Assembly: GCF_026213295.1 (NCBI RefSeq)
Contig: NC_079414.1
Location: 15,410,607 to 15,474,606 of the forward strand
Origin: Gadus chalcogrammus
Taxonomy: Eukaryota > Chordata > Actinopteri > Gadiformes > Gadidae
Direction: 5' to 3'
DNA length: 64,000 nt
The position numbers and the translations under genes are program-made. This document shows, in pieces, positions 43,212 through 64,000 of the stretch. Numbering within the stretch: the first letter of the stretch is position 1; each line of letters opens with the position of its first letter. The notes under the pieces were generated by a model. The model was not told where the DNA came from, made no database searches, and saw only the letters and a list, made by a program, of their open reading frames with translations.

Positions 43212-46200
43212 ATGTCAGCAGCCTCTCTCGTGCACCTCGCGCGGTGCCGCGGGCCCCGGACGGGCTGCAGGGGCCTGCTACGACACGCCGCTTCCCCTCC
43301 GTTCGCCGCCTTCCAGGCCGCCCAGCTGCAGTCGGCCGCCTCCCGCAGACCCCTGCACACCTCCGGCCGGCGCCCCAGCAACACCCGCTTCGACCCGGAC
43401 AGCAGCGGCAGCCCCACCACCTGGGACTCCTTCGGCATCTGGGACAACCGCATCGACGCGCCCATCCTGCTGCCCTCCAGCATCCGCTACGGCAAGATCA
43501 TCCCCAAGGTCAGCCTGTCCAAGGTGGGCACGGCCTCCCTCATCGGCCAGCGCAAGGAGAACGAGGACCGCTTCCAGCTCTCCCAGATGACCAACAACAT
43601 CATTTACTTCGCCGTGTTTGACGGCCACGGCGGGCCGGAGGCGGCCGACTTCTGTGACAAATACATGGAGAAGTACATCAAGTACGGAGGCTGGGGGAAA
43701 ACCGCTGGGAAAATCTGGTTGCCTTAGAAGAATACATGCCATTGTGTGGTTACACCACCTGATGAAATGCATTGGATATCCTCTCTGAATAGTTGTGTGT
43801 GTTGCATGTATTATCTATAATGTAGTGTAGTATCCGTTCCATAATAAACTCTTTATACTTGTAGACTAGACACATGTGCTGATCCGACTTGGAGCATTCA
43901 TAACGACAGGCTGATGGGATGGTGGTGTTGTCTGTCTCTGTAGGGACCTGGTGGTGCAGGAGAACAACCTGGAGGTGGTTCTGACCAGAGCCTTCCTGGA
44001 AGTAGACAAGGCTCTGCAGAAGCATTTGCATCACTCTCCAAGTGGTAGGTCACTTCACACTTCAACGTAACACATACGTATCCAAAACACAGTTTGATTA
44101 AAATCATCCAACGTTTTTTCTAAAGATAATGACACAGTCTTGTCCTTTTGAAACTGGGACGCTAGGATTTGAATCTTCATAGTATCTCAGGTATAATGAT
44201 ATAAACATGTGACTTATTCGACTAATGCCCTGTGTTTACTAAACCAGCCTTGAGTACACAAAGGCATAATTTTTATTATGAATCTGTCTTGTACTAAAGC
44301 ACCGATACCATGGGCTGCACTAATTGCGTTAAAAAGCGGCATTGAAATGTAGATTACGTTCATGCTTCATGCGTAAACCTTGCCTTAATCAGTGTAATAG
44401 GCTCCCAACACAAGCATCAAGGCCTCGTCAATTGGTTCCCTCTATCTTCCCCCTCATAGCGCTAATGATCTCAACTGCAATATTTTCTGATTAAGGTATG
44501 TCTTGACCTAGTATGCCTTTGTGTACGTATAGCGGTCCGTTCTCATGGCGACCAAGTAGGCCATGCTGTGTGAAATGTCCCAATATGCCTGTGTGTGTAT
44601 GTGTGTGTGTGTGTATGCATGTCATCTATGACAGCTGCTGAACCAGCTAAGGGCTGGAGGCCCTTGGCACCAATGTGGATGGCCAGAGGCTAGATAGAAG
44701 GAGAGTCCAGCTGGTTCTATATCCTGGAATACCGGAAGGTTCTTCATCTTTCTCTCGCTCCTCTGTCTTTATCTCTCGCTCTCTCTCAAAGTCTATGCTC
44801 AGCCGCTTGCCATACAGTGCCTTGTCACGTTGCAGTGTGTTAGATCCTGTGTAACGTCACGGTAGTCACTTGTCCTGATTGAAAAACGGTTGTTATTTCT
44901 CAAATCTACGTTTATTTTCTGGGACAGATGGCTGCTCTCGATGAATGGCCCAACAATAATCAGAGATGGAAAGGCCTATCCCCTGTTCCTGAAAGCGCGA
45001 TTATATATGACGAAACAGGTCCCTGATGCTGCTTTTCTTAAGGGGAAATAAAGAAGCCCAAATCACTGCAAACCCTGCACTGCGCTGCATTCAGCACTGA
45101 CCTGGATGACTGCATTAGGAGTAACTCAGTAGAAACGTCACTCCTCACTCCTCAATCGATTTGGGTTTTGTGTCCACATTTCATTCCTCCCACCCGCATA
45201 TTTGAACATAGTGAAAAACCGAAATACATTATTGTTGAAAATCACGTGATGTAAAATAAAATGTTCTGGTAGTTATAAAAACAGCAGCAAAACTAATCCC
45301 AACTACCAGACACATACATAATTTATTTGCGTATTTACATAACCCAACGATACATTTGAACATATGATCACGTCTGCTGAACAAAAACCAAACATTAATT
45401 ATGTCTCTGTTGTTAATGCAGGCCTTTGGGATTCATATTAATAAGTCGTTTGCTAATTCATGATGATTCCTTTATAACATTATTAATTCATGGTTCTTGG
45501 TTTCCCCTCAAGAGAAGGTTTAGCCTCACAGGTGTTGGCTAGTGGACACTATTGCTACGGCGTCTGCAGTATAGTTTGTAACACAGTTGAGTTAGACTAC
45601 AGAAAACAGTGTAGATGACGCAGGCTGCAGGGTTACCTGTGTAAATGAATTGACACAATCATGCGATCGGCATGTTTTGGGCATTGCATGTATTACTACA
45701 TTTCATTCAGTAACCTCTATTTCACCTTTCAAGGAAGAATATACATTTTCAATTTTGTCTCGTGCAACAGCAACTAAAATGCATGTATACACATCTGCTA
45801 TTCATTGTTCCTTTGAACCCAATGAATACAAAAATAAATGGTGTAAAATTAACAAATTGTATGTATTTTACGATTGTTCTGTTCTTGAACAGAGGCTTAA
45901 GGGGTGGGATCAACTTATAATTATGTGTCCGTAATAACATGTTGTATCTTGGATCACATTTGCTCCGTTGCCTTGAAAACGGTATTTCATAACGATAGGA
46001 TCATTGTTGCTGGTTGTAAGCTTACCAGAGATGTACCGACTTCTCTCGGCCAAATTTTTTCCTTGCCCCCATTTCAACAGACATTGTGTGGTCCACCACT
46101 CACAATTGGAGCTGAAATTATTGCAATTAAAATGCAAGAAAAGGGGCTAATTATTGATATTTGTTCGAAAAGTATGTTAAATCAGACAAAGTGCATGGAT

Positions 46201-48353
46201 CTGCTAATGGTACTGCAATAGCAGTACAATTTTAATATTTCTTTGTATACATTCAACTTCATACGCTAGGATACAAACCACTTTAACAAGCCCACGTTTG
46301 GACTAATAAAAGTAAAGCCATTTTGTCCCTGTTAACTAACAATGTAACCCCCTGGCAATAGACTTCTGCACACCCTGACTATAAAGTATACATGGGCTGT
46401 CACACTAATAACCCATAATTAGCAATAATCCATGTATTCAGCTGTAAAGAAAACCAACTTGCTCCTGCCCTCAACTTGTACCATGACCTTTTGACCTGCA
46501 TGACCGACATGTGTCTTGCGTGTGTTGGTGTGTGTTAGTTCAAATGTTGAGTTTCATACGTAAAAACAAAAACTGTTATTATTATTTGGCTTGTACGTAG
46601 TCTTTCACTTTCTTTATGTATGTGCATGTATTTTCGTACGTGGTAAAAGTGTGTGTGTGTGTGTGTGTGCGCGCTCGTGTGCATGTGTCAGTGTGAACGG
46701 CTCGACCGGAATGACTAAACAACAGTGCGTCCATGTCTCCGGCAGCGTCCGGGGCCAACGCGGGCTCCACGGCCACCGTGGCGCTGCTGCGCGACGGCAT
46801 AGAGCTGGTGGTGGCCAGCGTTGGGGACAGCCGCGCCATGCTGTGCCGCAAGGGCAAGGCCCTCAAGCTCACCGACGACCACCACCCCGACAGGAAGGAC
46901 GAGAAGGAGAGGTACGTTTTCCGTCTGGGGTTATGCTCCGGCTCCTAAGTGGGTGGGGCCTCGGTGAAGAGGACGACAAGATTGCTTTGGACACCCAGCC
47001 AATGTCCTATGTCCACAGCCAACCTGCAGTTCTAACTGCTTACCTGCTCCTTGATCACCTGTATCTGAAGTGGATGAAGACATCTGCTAAATTGACTGAA
47101 TAGTACCGTTTGCAACTAATATGTCTGCCTGTTAATATGTATATATAATATGTCTAGCTGTTCCTGGAAGGAGGGATACCTCCGCTGTGTTTCCTCTCAA
47201 TGTTACTTCCCTTTTGGGTTCGGGGAATATTTTCCCCTTTTTTTTTTTTTTAAAGAGGATTGTCGTGTAATGTTGCTCCTGAAAGCCCTTCGAAACTCGC
47301 GCCGGGATTTATAGGGCTGCACAGATGTATTGGTTGGCCCTGCTTCAGCGGGAGGTCATGTGTCTTTCTCTCTGTGCTCTACTAGGATAAAGCAGAGTGG
47401 AGGGTTTGTGACGTGGAACAGCCTGGGGCAGCCCAATGTCAACGGCAGGCTGGCCATGACGCGCAGCATCGGGGACTTCGACCTCAAGAACATGGGTGTC
47501 ATCGCTCAGCCCGAAACTCGGAGAATCAAGGTGAGGGGCTCTAAATGGTCGGGGATACAATTATGGGATACAGTGAATGGCCATGGCCTTTCATTGGAAT
47601 GATTGGTTATGATAAATATCTGACTTGAGTTTGTTTCTGGATATCTTCAGCTTCACCACGTCCACGATGCCTTCCTGGCGCTGACAACGGATGGAATTAA
47701 CTTCAGCATGAACAGCCAGGAGATCTGTGACGTCATCAACCAGTGCCACAATCCCAAAGAGGCCGCCTATAGGATCTCCGACCAGGTAGGACACCTTGCT
47801 TCTCTCCTCAGACTCCTACCTTCAGGTACCTTAGTGTCCTCAGGACCAGGTAGGACTCCTACCTTCAGGTACCTTAGTGTCCTCAGGACCAGGTAGGCCT
47901 CCTCTCCTCAGACTCCTACCTTCAGGTACCTTAGTGTCCTCAGGACCAGGTAGGCCTCCTCTCCTCAGACTCCTACCTCCGGTTACAGTAGATGATTGAC
48001 GAATGAAACAATTCACTGGGAAGTCACTTTGATTAATTGTGTCTGCTTATGACCGAATTGGAATCTCTATGAGTTATTTACAGCTGACCTCAGGAGGATG
48101 AAAAATGTATCACTTAATATTATTATTAGTCGTATGACTTAGTGAGACACTGTGTGTTAAGCTCATTTAAAAGCAAATTTATTCATCCCACCATCGCGTT
48201 TCCTTTCTCTGTCCCCGCCAGTCTCTGCAGTACGGCTCGGAGGACAACAGCACCATCATCGTGGTGCCGTTCGGCGCTTGGGGGAAGCAGAAGGGCTCCG
48301 ACGCCAGCTTCTCCATCAGCCGCAGCTTCGCGTCCAGCGGCCGCTGGGCCTAG
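43212..48353 (+). CDS. ppm1k: PPM1K, mitochondrial PP2C-type protein phosphatase
   Basis: Six coding exons: 43212-43681, 43944-44044, 46746-46911, 47386-47530, 47651-47785 and 48222-48353. They sum to 1149 nt (382 residues plus stop; human is 372), with all GT/AG junctions in frame. The start chosen is the ATG giving [14 protein letters not shown], which aligns with the family start. The N-terminus is rich in Arg and Ala and lacks acids, as expected for a mitochondrial presequence. PP2C metal-site motifs are present: RKENEDRF (R114 on), FDGHGG (D137), TTDGIN (D308) and SEDNST (D347). The C-terminus SFASSGRWA is characteristic. PPM1K dephosphorylates the branched-chain alpha-ketoacid dehydrogenase E1-alpha subunit and so activates branched-chain amino acid oxidation. 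It is divergent from HERC copy 3 and upstream of ABCG2. Intron 2 contains HERC-spacer DNA. Confidence 0.96.
44750..44800. repeat. CT-rich low-complexity tract in PPM1K intron 2
   Basis: TCTCTCGCTCTCTCTC-type sequence; no other signal. A short GT tract precedes it at 44594-44616. Confidence 0.7.
44930..46170. other. HERC-spacer-homologous segment inside PPM1K intron 2
   Basis: Collinear matches to the HERC spacers in the same orientation: GATGAATGGCCCAACAATAAT (44938, against 7817), TCCCTGATGCTGCTTTTCTT (45020, against 7970), CATATTAATAAGTCGTTTGC (45434, against 8910), a GATCATTGTTG block (46000, against 10150) and ATTGTGTGGTCCACC (46084, against 13305, near the 3' end of the next HERC gene). 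The spacer's hAT insertions are absent here. Confidence 0.75.
46985..47103 (+). mobile_element. SINE tail fragment in PPM1K intron 3
   Basis: Contains TACCTGCTCCTTGATCACCTGTATCTGAAGTGGATGA and CATCTGCTAAATTGACTGAATAG in sequence (quoted in part: GCTCCTTGATCACCTG, TCTGCTAAATTGACT), a decayed tRNA-SINE 3' region. No head recognised. Confidence 0.55.
47786..47990. repeat. Minisatellite carrying repeated splice-donor-like motifs, PPM1K intron 5
   Basis: Three imperfect repeats of 43 to 60 bp, each with CTCCTACCTTCAGGTACC and ending GGACCAGGTAGG. The last motif copies the real exon 5 donor (GACCAG followed by GTAGG), so four donor-like sites occur in series. Confidence 0.85.
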
Positions 48354-48478
48354 ACCTCAGACCCCCTGTTCTGAGCGCCCAGACCCCCTGTTCTGAGTGC
48401 CCAGACCCCCTGCCTGAGTCCCCAAGCCCTGCCCAGTCCACACGGAGCAGCCGTGTGGATGGTAAACACAGTGCAATA

Positions 48479-48509
<31 letters not shown>

Positions 48510-50940
48510 TATACTGTATATAACGGAGAGCGATGCGAGAGAGAGGGTGTGCAGGAAGCACAGATGTTGCCTTAGGAATACAGCATGCTTCTGACATGGA
48601 CCATGGTACTAATAATAATAATCATTATTATTAGCCTTGGTGTTAAACGAGAGGTGCACTAACTTAAAGACGTCCGATTCATTACTTTTATTTTGGTGGA
48701 GACCACAAGTGAATGGTGGAGAGGTCTGTTGGAATGGCCAGCAGGTCATTCATGTCACTGGACAATTGCGCTGCCCTGATTTATTGTTGGCTATTAAATA
48801 TTTGGACAATATAGGGACAAAGGCATGCCACCAAAATAGTCTGTGTCTTTGTTCCACAATATTGCACTTTATATATTTTTTTAAATGGTAGCGTGGGTAT
48901 GGTTCTCAAGGGCACCTGCTAAAACACAATGTATGTGTATTTTACCACTTCTCTGAAAGTGTACGGTCCATCACTTTGGGACCTGTGGTCAGTATTTAGG
49001 CCACAGGCATCTAGAAATGGACTCGGTACTGATGCGTAGCTAGGTGAAATGCTGTGGAGCTTTCTAACCTAACTCCAGTAAACTCAACTTGAAGTTATTC
49101 CACCTGATTTGTTGGAATTCAGTTCGAAGTGGGTTACAATGAGCAGACAGTCTACTTTTTGTTTTAATACCATACCAAAAAGTTTTAGAAGCGACTATCT
49201 TGTCTTTCTCGTGGCTCTACTGAAGCACAGATGTTACTTTGCCCTGTTAGTGAATCAAGCTCTCAAAACAGTTTGCAGAAGGGTTGTAAAAATCCAGATT
49301 CTGTTGTATGAAATTACAACATCTGTCATTTTTTTCACCAGTAATACCATGTGCGGCAAGTTTTGCTCGGGTACAAGAATGTACATTTTTGTGTATTTTT
49401 GTAAATATATTTATGTACATTTTATATAAGGCTGTTTATAATATTGTGAATCGATAAGGCCTCTTGGAATTTCCCATCACAAAATTTGCACTGGTAGTTA
49501 AATGGGAATACAGGTGTTCTAATGGGAGGTGTAATGGTTTAAATGATTAGATCATCGAAGGCACTAATGTCCACCACACATTAAGATGCAGAAACTGACC
49601 TCAACCGCGCTGGTCTTCTGTGGGACGGACGTTCTTATCAGGGCCTTCGTCTTCACACGTCCTCGTCGGTACTTGTAGAGTTGTGGGAAGTCATAATACA
49701 CTTTCAATAATATTACATTTGATTCATTTTGACTTTACAAAGATACAGTTTATGACCTAAAAAGGGGCAAAAATAACAATCAAATATCAATAGTTAAAAA
49801 GTCACATTTTAAAAAGCATACCAATTAAATGGCGGTAATCAGTGGTTTATCACACGCAGTCTCCGCAGGTGAACACACGTTAGAAAAGGATGATGATGAA
49901 ATCATCGGGATTGCAATATATCAGCTGTAGTTGTCTCTGCAAGAATCAGTTTCCCATTCTTGCAGAGAAACTATTTTCAATTGAGGTATTGCTAAATAGT
50001 CCTATTTGGGCCTATTTAGCATAATAAAAAGCAGAAGTATAAATTTTTGGAGGAAGAAATTTCATAAAACTAGGGAGCTTGAAGTGAGACCAACGGTTAC
50101 CCATTCTGATGGTTAACCGTTGGGAACTAACCTTACTGCTCAATTGCTCTGCCCAGGCAGCCTGGGGAATCAAACTGAACTGGCACAGCCCTTACTGTTA
50201 AGCTTGAGTGCATACGAAAGGCCAACATCGTCATTATGCATGTATATCCACACATGTACAAATCAGCAATTTGCCCTGTCCTCTTTCCCATCTTTCACGT
50301 TGGCACCGCAAGCACACCTCAAAACAAAACAATCTATGTTTTTTCAATATACTTGCATAGCCAAGAGCCATATCTGACTCATGAATGTTTGACAATGACT
50401 CAAATCTGTATCAATGAGAAATGTGAACAAAAGGGAGAGGATGGGGTCTTTCATGTTCTTAAGGCAACCCTTTTTGATTGAAGGAGGATCAATTTGTCAA
50501 ATATACTATGTATCTTCGGTCTACGTTCACTATGTATTTAGCGTTTTAATGTTCTTCCTATTTAAAGTTTTGCAGTGATTTTTGTAGTTTAGTATTTTTT
50601 ATTTTATTGTGTTTGTGTGTCATCCTTAAACGTATCCATAAACTTCATGTACATATAATATTCCTCATTCCAATATCGACAAAAAACAATAATATGGACC
50701 CCTGTCAGTCCTTCACACAGTTAACTAATATTATTTATGTATAGTTCTAAATACTGCTGGGAAATTATTGGAGCTATGTGGACCTATCCTTCCTGACTGT
50801 ACAACAGTTCTCTAGATACTGACATTGTTTGCTGGCTTAATTAATTGTGATACTTATTGAGCCTTGTCATAAATTGAAAACTAAACAATAAAAATCTGAA
50901 AATTTACACATTTTCTTGCAGTTATTTACTTGTGGTGGAT
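48354..50940 (+). other. Probable PPM1K 3' UTR with polyadenylation signal
   Basis: No coding exon seen. A run of C followed by CA repeats lies at 48481-48507. The stretch is AT-rich and carries a canonical AATAAA at 50887-50892, the best candidate end of a roughly 2.5-kb 3' UTR. Confidence 0.5.
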
Positions 50941-51196
50941 CCGTTGACCTCCAGAATGATCTAATGTTGTCCACAAGATGGCGCGACACTTGGTCTAATC
51001 ATGGAATGGTTCATTTATGAAGGGATAGTGGCCCAATCTCAATACTTCCCCTTACCCCTTATCTTCCCCCTTACCCTTGAAGTTGCGCGTTCATGTGAGA
51101 GCTAGTGGTGTCTCAATACCCAATTTGATCAAGATTAAGGGATAAGATTGAGTGCTATGTACCCCTTATTTTTAAGATGATTTGAGAGCTCACTTG

Positions 51197-51316
51197 GGCC
51201 GAATCTCGATTCTTCCCCTTGCCCCTTTTGCTTTGTCTTTGTCTTTGTCTTTGTCTTGGTTAAGACAAAGACAAAGACAAAGCAAAAGGGGCAAGGGGAA
51301 GAATCGAGATTCGGCC
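51197..51316. repeat. Near-perfect palindrome (fold-back MITE core)
   Basis: Left arm begins GGCCGAATCTCGATTCTTCC and the right arm is its reverse complement, joined through TTTGTCTT/AAGACAAA repeats with a 4-base centre. Lower-similarity CCCCTTACCCCTT-like sequence lies outside the arms at 51035-51080. Likely a MITE. It lies between PPM1K and ABCG2. Confidence 0.9.
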
Positions 51317-52339
51317 TGTCTGGCGAATTGCAAAAGGCAATTAGTCTGGAACCACCATTCATTTTCGATTTACTGCTGGCATCACCAACGTGCCCAGACC
51401 AAAATGCCTCTGTACCTTCTCTCTCTGGTCCATGCTCTGTACGCAATTGGATAGGACTTCAACCAATCAAAGCAACGAAACGGGTGACGCAGCACTGAGC
51501 GACAAAATCATCATTCTTCTGAACAAAATCTTTAAATTCAGTCTTCTGTTCTTATTTTAATGAAAAGAAAAAGTGAATACTGGCAGATACGTCTTGTTCC
51601 CATGCTATATTCTTAGTGGGTAAATTGTCCAATAAATAAATAAATAGTAAACTATAAATAAATACAAATGCTTTCTCACAATACCAACCCTATAGGCCTA
51701 AATTCCACACAGGAATGAGTGTTGGATTATTCTCTAATTAGGGGCTTTTTGTTTAGGCCTTGCTCTTTAAATAGAATAATCAATTAAAATAAATCAGTTT
51801 ATTCGTTGTCCTTATGTGTTTGGCGGCATATTTAACGCTAATCTTGCTTTCATTGAAACAAATTACAATGGTGAAAATTGCTATGAGTTAAGCAATGCCA
51901 AGGTTTGTGGGCTTAGTTAATGTCCCGATTAACTATTTGGGACTTTCCTTTTCAAATTAGAGATACCGCTATGTATATTATTACAATCCCAAATAAGCCA
52001 GTATTATTGAATATCAAGATAATACATTAAGTGAATTTACAAAAAAAATACAAGCTACATTCTCTTATTGACTTCAGTTCGAACTGCCTGGCAAATGACA
52101 TTAGCCTACTGAAATAATTATACATTTGAAGTTTATTTCACCCACATTACTTGATATTAGGAATAATCTTAAAGAGGTAGTCGACAAAAATGAGTTAGAA
52201 AATGTGGCGACAGCAGCAAATCAAATTACATTCAGGCAAGCGGTCAGACCCTCGGGGGTCAAGTGAGCGGTTCAAAACATCTCGTCCACGAGTGTGTGTT
52301 TGATTGTAATCGCTCCTGTCATGCCCTGATGTTATTTGG

Positions 52340-52477
52340 GCCCAGCCTCGGGGAGTTGTTCGTCATTGAGTCCTCCAGCACCGTCGGACAGCACTGAGGT
52401 ATACAGCCGAGGACACACAAGGGCTAGCCGGGAACGCGTGGCACAAGGAGACCCCCTGATTGAATAACCGAGGTCTG
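52340..52477 (+). promoter_or_regulatory. Candidate ABCG2 non-coding first exon
   Basis: GC-richer stretch ending AGGTCTG followed by a strong donor GTAAGAG at 52478. The next exon has an acceptor TTCTTGACAG at 53826 and carries the ATG 22 bases later. Mammalian ABCG2 also has a non-coding first exon. A GCGTG core of AhR sites lies at 52436-52440. Transcription start not visible. Confidence 0.45.
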
Positions 52478-53848
52478 GTAAGAGAACGTGTTACATCTTC
52501 AAATACAGCTGGGGTTGAGTTTGTAATCATTTGCGTTATTTGTGCGCTTGACTTTAATTCACACCGGACTTCAAGTTAACATTACACATGGATGTAATAC
52601 TAGAAAGACTGTTTTACATAAGAAGTCCTCCTAAATTATTGTTATGTGAGCCGGTGACCGAAACAAGAATAGATGGGCTGGTTATTTACAGAAAGACTCA
52701 AGCACGTAAGTACCATGATCTCTTAAAGGACTTGGCGTTTTAAAGTTATGATTACAGCAATGATGCATGCAAATGCTGCTTTAAAGCAGCATCGTTTTAT
52801 TTGCAACTCTTTTGTGGCAAAACCAACATAACATACAATATGCCCTATATAACATTAAAACACCTTACTCTGAAGATTCTAATTAACTGCAAGACAGTAA
52901 AGTTAACTTAACACATTATTTGCTTACTAACTCTCAACACCTCATTACTTCAAAGTATGTGTTCCTATTTGTTTACAGTAGGATTCCAATGTTATGGATT
53001 GGTATGCGTTTTACAAACAATTAAAATTAACTAATATATGGCATATCTACATTTAAAGCTACACTTAGCTTTTTGGATATAGACTATATGGGAAATAATT
53101 ATTACTGATAAATAAATTGATTGATTGGTCCTACATGTTGGCAACATTTGAATTAAATATGATCCACAGTTAATACTTGACAATAACGCCCGGCCAAATT
53201 TAAGAAATTTGATTTCCATTTTCAAGAACATTAGCAAAGTATGTTTATTATAATTTTGAAGCAAAAAACATGAAAGACGCGAAGTTCAGCCACTGGATTG
53301 GAAATTGGTTAATACTGGACCAATGAAAATATGCTTGACCAAAAAAGGTGTAAAAGGTCAAAAAAGTTGGCACTGTTTTTATTTGGTTAGGCTCTTGTAT
53401 TGTTATTTTTATTAGAGATGGGTTAGCAATAAGGGGAGGGGGGGACTGGTGAGCCAGGAGAAAGTAATCAATATGGGTAAATTCTGCATGAAAATGTCAT
53501 ACTTTATAGGGGCTTGCGTGCCCATGTTTGAATGCGGCCAAATATTGGTATCAAAAAGTTTCAGTCGAAGCATGGGAACATGGCAACTGACCAGGTTTTG
53601 TGATCACATCTATTTAAATCTTAAATCTTGGGAGAATTACTTTTCAAGCTATTTATTTAGCCACATAAGTGTATCATCTTTTTATTTGTTGTTAAATTGT
53701 ATCTCAAATCTGATTCAAACTTATACAGTTAAACACATTTTATGAATTGTTATGTTTTCCTTGTTAATCACTTTGGATTGCAGTTGTGCGTGCCAGGCTG
53801 TATTAATGCAGTTTAATTTCTTGACAGGATATAAGCGGTGGTGTGAAA

Positions 53849-63610
<9,762 letters not shown>

Positions 63611-64000
63611 GTGAGTGTTGCTCTACGGAAATTAAATGGGAATGAATTCATGATATAATTATGATATTATAATTATGTGCTTTTTCCTCCCAGAAATAGT
63701 GTGAGGGAAGGTTTGAAAGAAAAAATCAATGTCAACCAAAATGTAAATATTGTTGTAGAAATGTAATCTCAAGGAAGGGGATCAGGTCACTGCCAAATAA
63801 ATTATAGTTATTTAGAACTTTATTCAAGCAATACAAAAGCCGAGTTGGTCTGCAGAACACCTGCCTTTCGAGCTTCAGCACACCGTTTTCGTATGCTCGC
63901 TGCTGTGATTCCTCCATAATCTCCAGCGCAGGGTTGTTATCAAACAATGCCCATACATGGTTTCACAATCAACCAACTTCCGTTGTTTTCGTTATTCTGG
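63611..64000. other. Start of the last ABCG2 intron; nothing recognised
   Basis: AT-rich sequence. A minus-strand frame at 63732-63947 has no recognisable family and may be part of a transposable element crossing the edge. No terminal ABCG2 exon found here. Confidence 0.45.

Noticed and set aside
43142..43621. 159-residue frame overlapping PPM1K exon 1
   Set aside because: Off-frame reading rich in Pro, Arg and Gln caused by GC content; the real frame is the PP2C one.
43278..43772. 164-residue minus-strand open frame
   Set aside because: Antisense shadow of PPM1K coding exon 1, which is GC-rich; the plus-strand exon has clear family identity.

Overview
This is vertebrate nuclear DNA, almost certainly from a ray-finned fish. 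Genes are split by GT/AG introns, the DNA is full of teleost-style hAT, SINE and L2/CR1-type elements, and there are very long dinucleotide microsatellites. The gene neighbourhood (HERC5/6-like cluster, PPM1K, ABCG2) matches the arrangement known at human 4q22. I cannot name the species from the sequence. The microsatellite density would suit a gadiform, but that is only a guess.

Layout. From 1 to 40.6 kb there are three tandem minus-strand genes for HERC5/HERC6-like E3 ligases (RCC1 repeats plus a HECT domain). Copy 1 (616-7536) runs off the left edge and has an L2/CR1-type LINE in the intron next to its last visible exon. Copy 2 (13428-21584) and copy 3 (27490-40597) are complete 24-exon genes of about 990 and 987 residues, and both keep the HECT catalytic cysteine. 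Each copy has a perfect ISRE about 100 bp upstream of its ATG, so interferon control is likely. The spacers between copies (7.5-13.4 kb and 21.6-27.5 kb) are near-identical and carry the same three hAT-type insertions. From 43.2 to 48.4 kb lies PPM1K on the plus strand (six coding exons, 382 residues), divergent from HERC copy 3. From 53.8 kb to the right edge lies ABCG2 on the plus strand (14 coding exons seen, 622 full codons; the last exon is outside the window).

Main observations. (1) PPM1K intron 2 contains DNA collinear with the HERC spacers. It preserves the empty sites of the spacer transposons and ends close to the duplication junction. The HERC tandem duplication therefore probably reached into PPM1K intron 2, followed by loss of about 4.1 kb including PPM1K exons 1-2 from the duplicated spacers. 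(2) HERC copy 2 looks like a recombinant: its 5' end matches copy 1 and its 3' half matches copy 3. (3) One HERC exon (exon 15, between the RCC1 and HECT regions) is almost unrecognisable between copies although the flanking intron edges are conserved, which suggests rapid, possibly diversifying, evolution. (4) A 1.04-kb LTR element with indistinguishable LTRs sits in a HECT-region intron of copy 3 only.

How the genes relate. The HERC copies form one paralogous, probably antiviral, E3 ligase family. PPM1K (mitochondrial BCKDH phosphatase) and ABCG2 (efflux transporter) are conserved neighbours with no evident shared pathway. All exon boundaries were read by eye from splice sites and reading-frame continuity.
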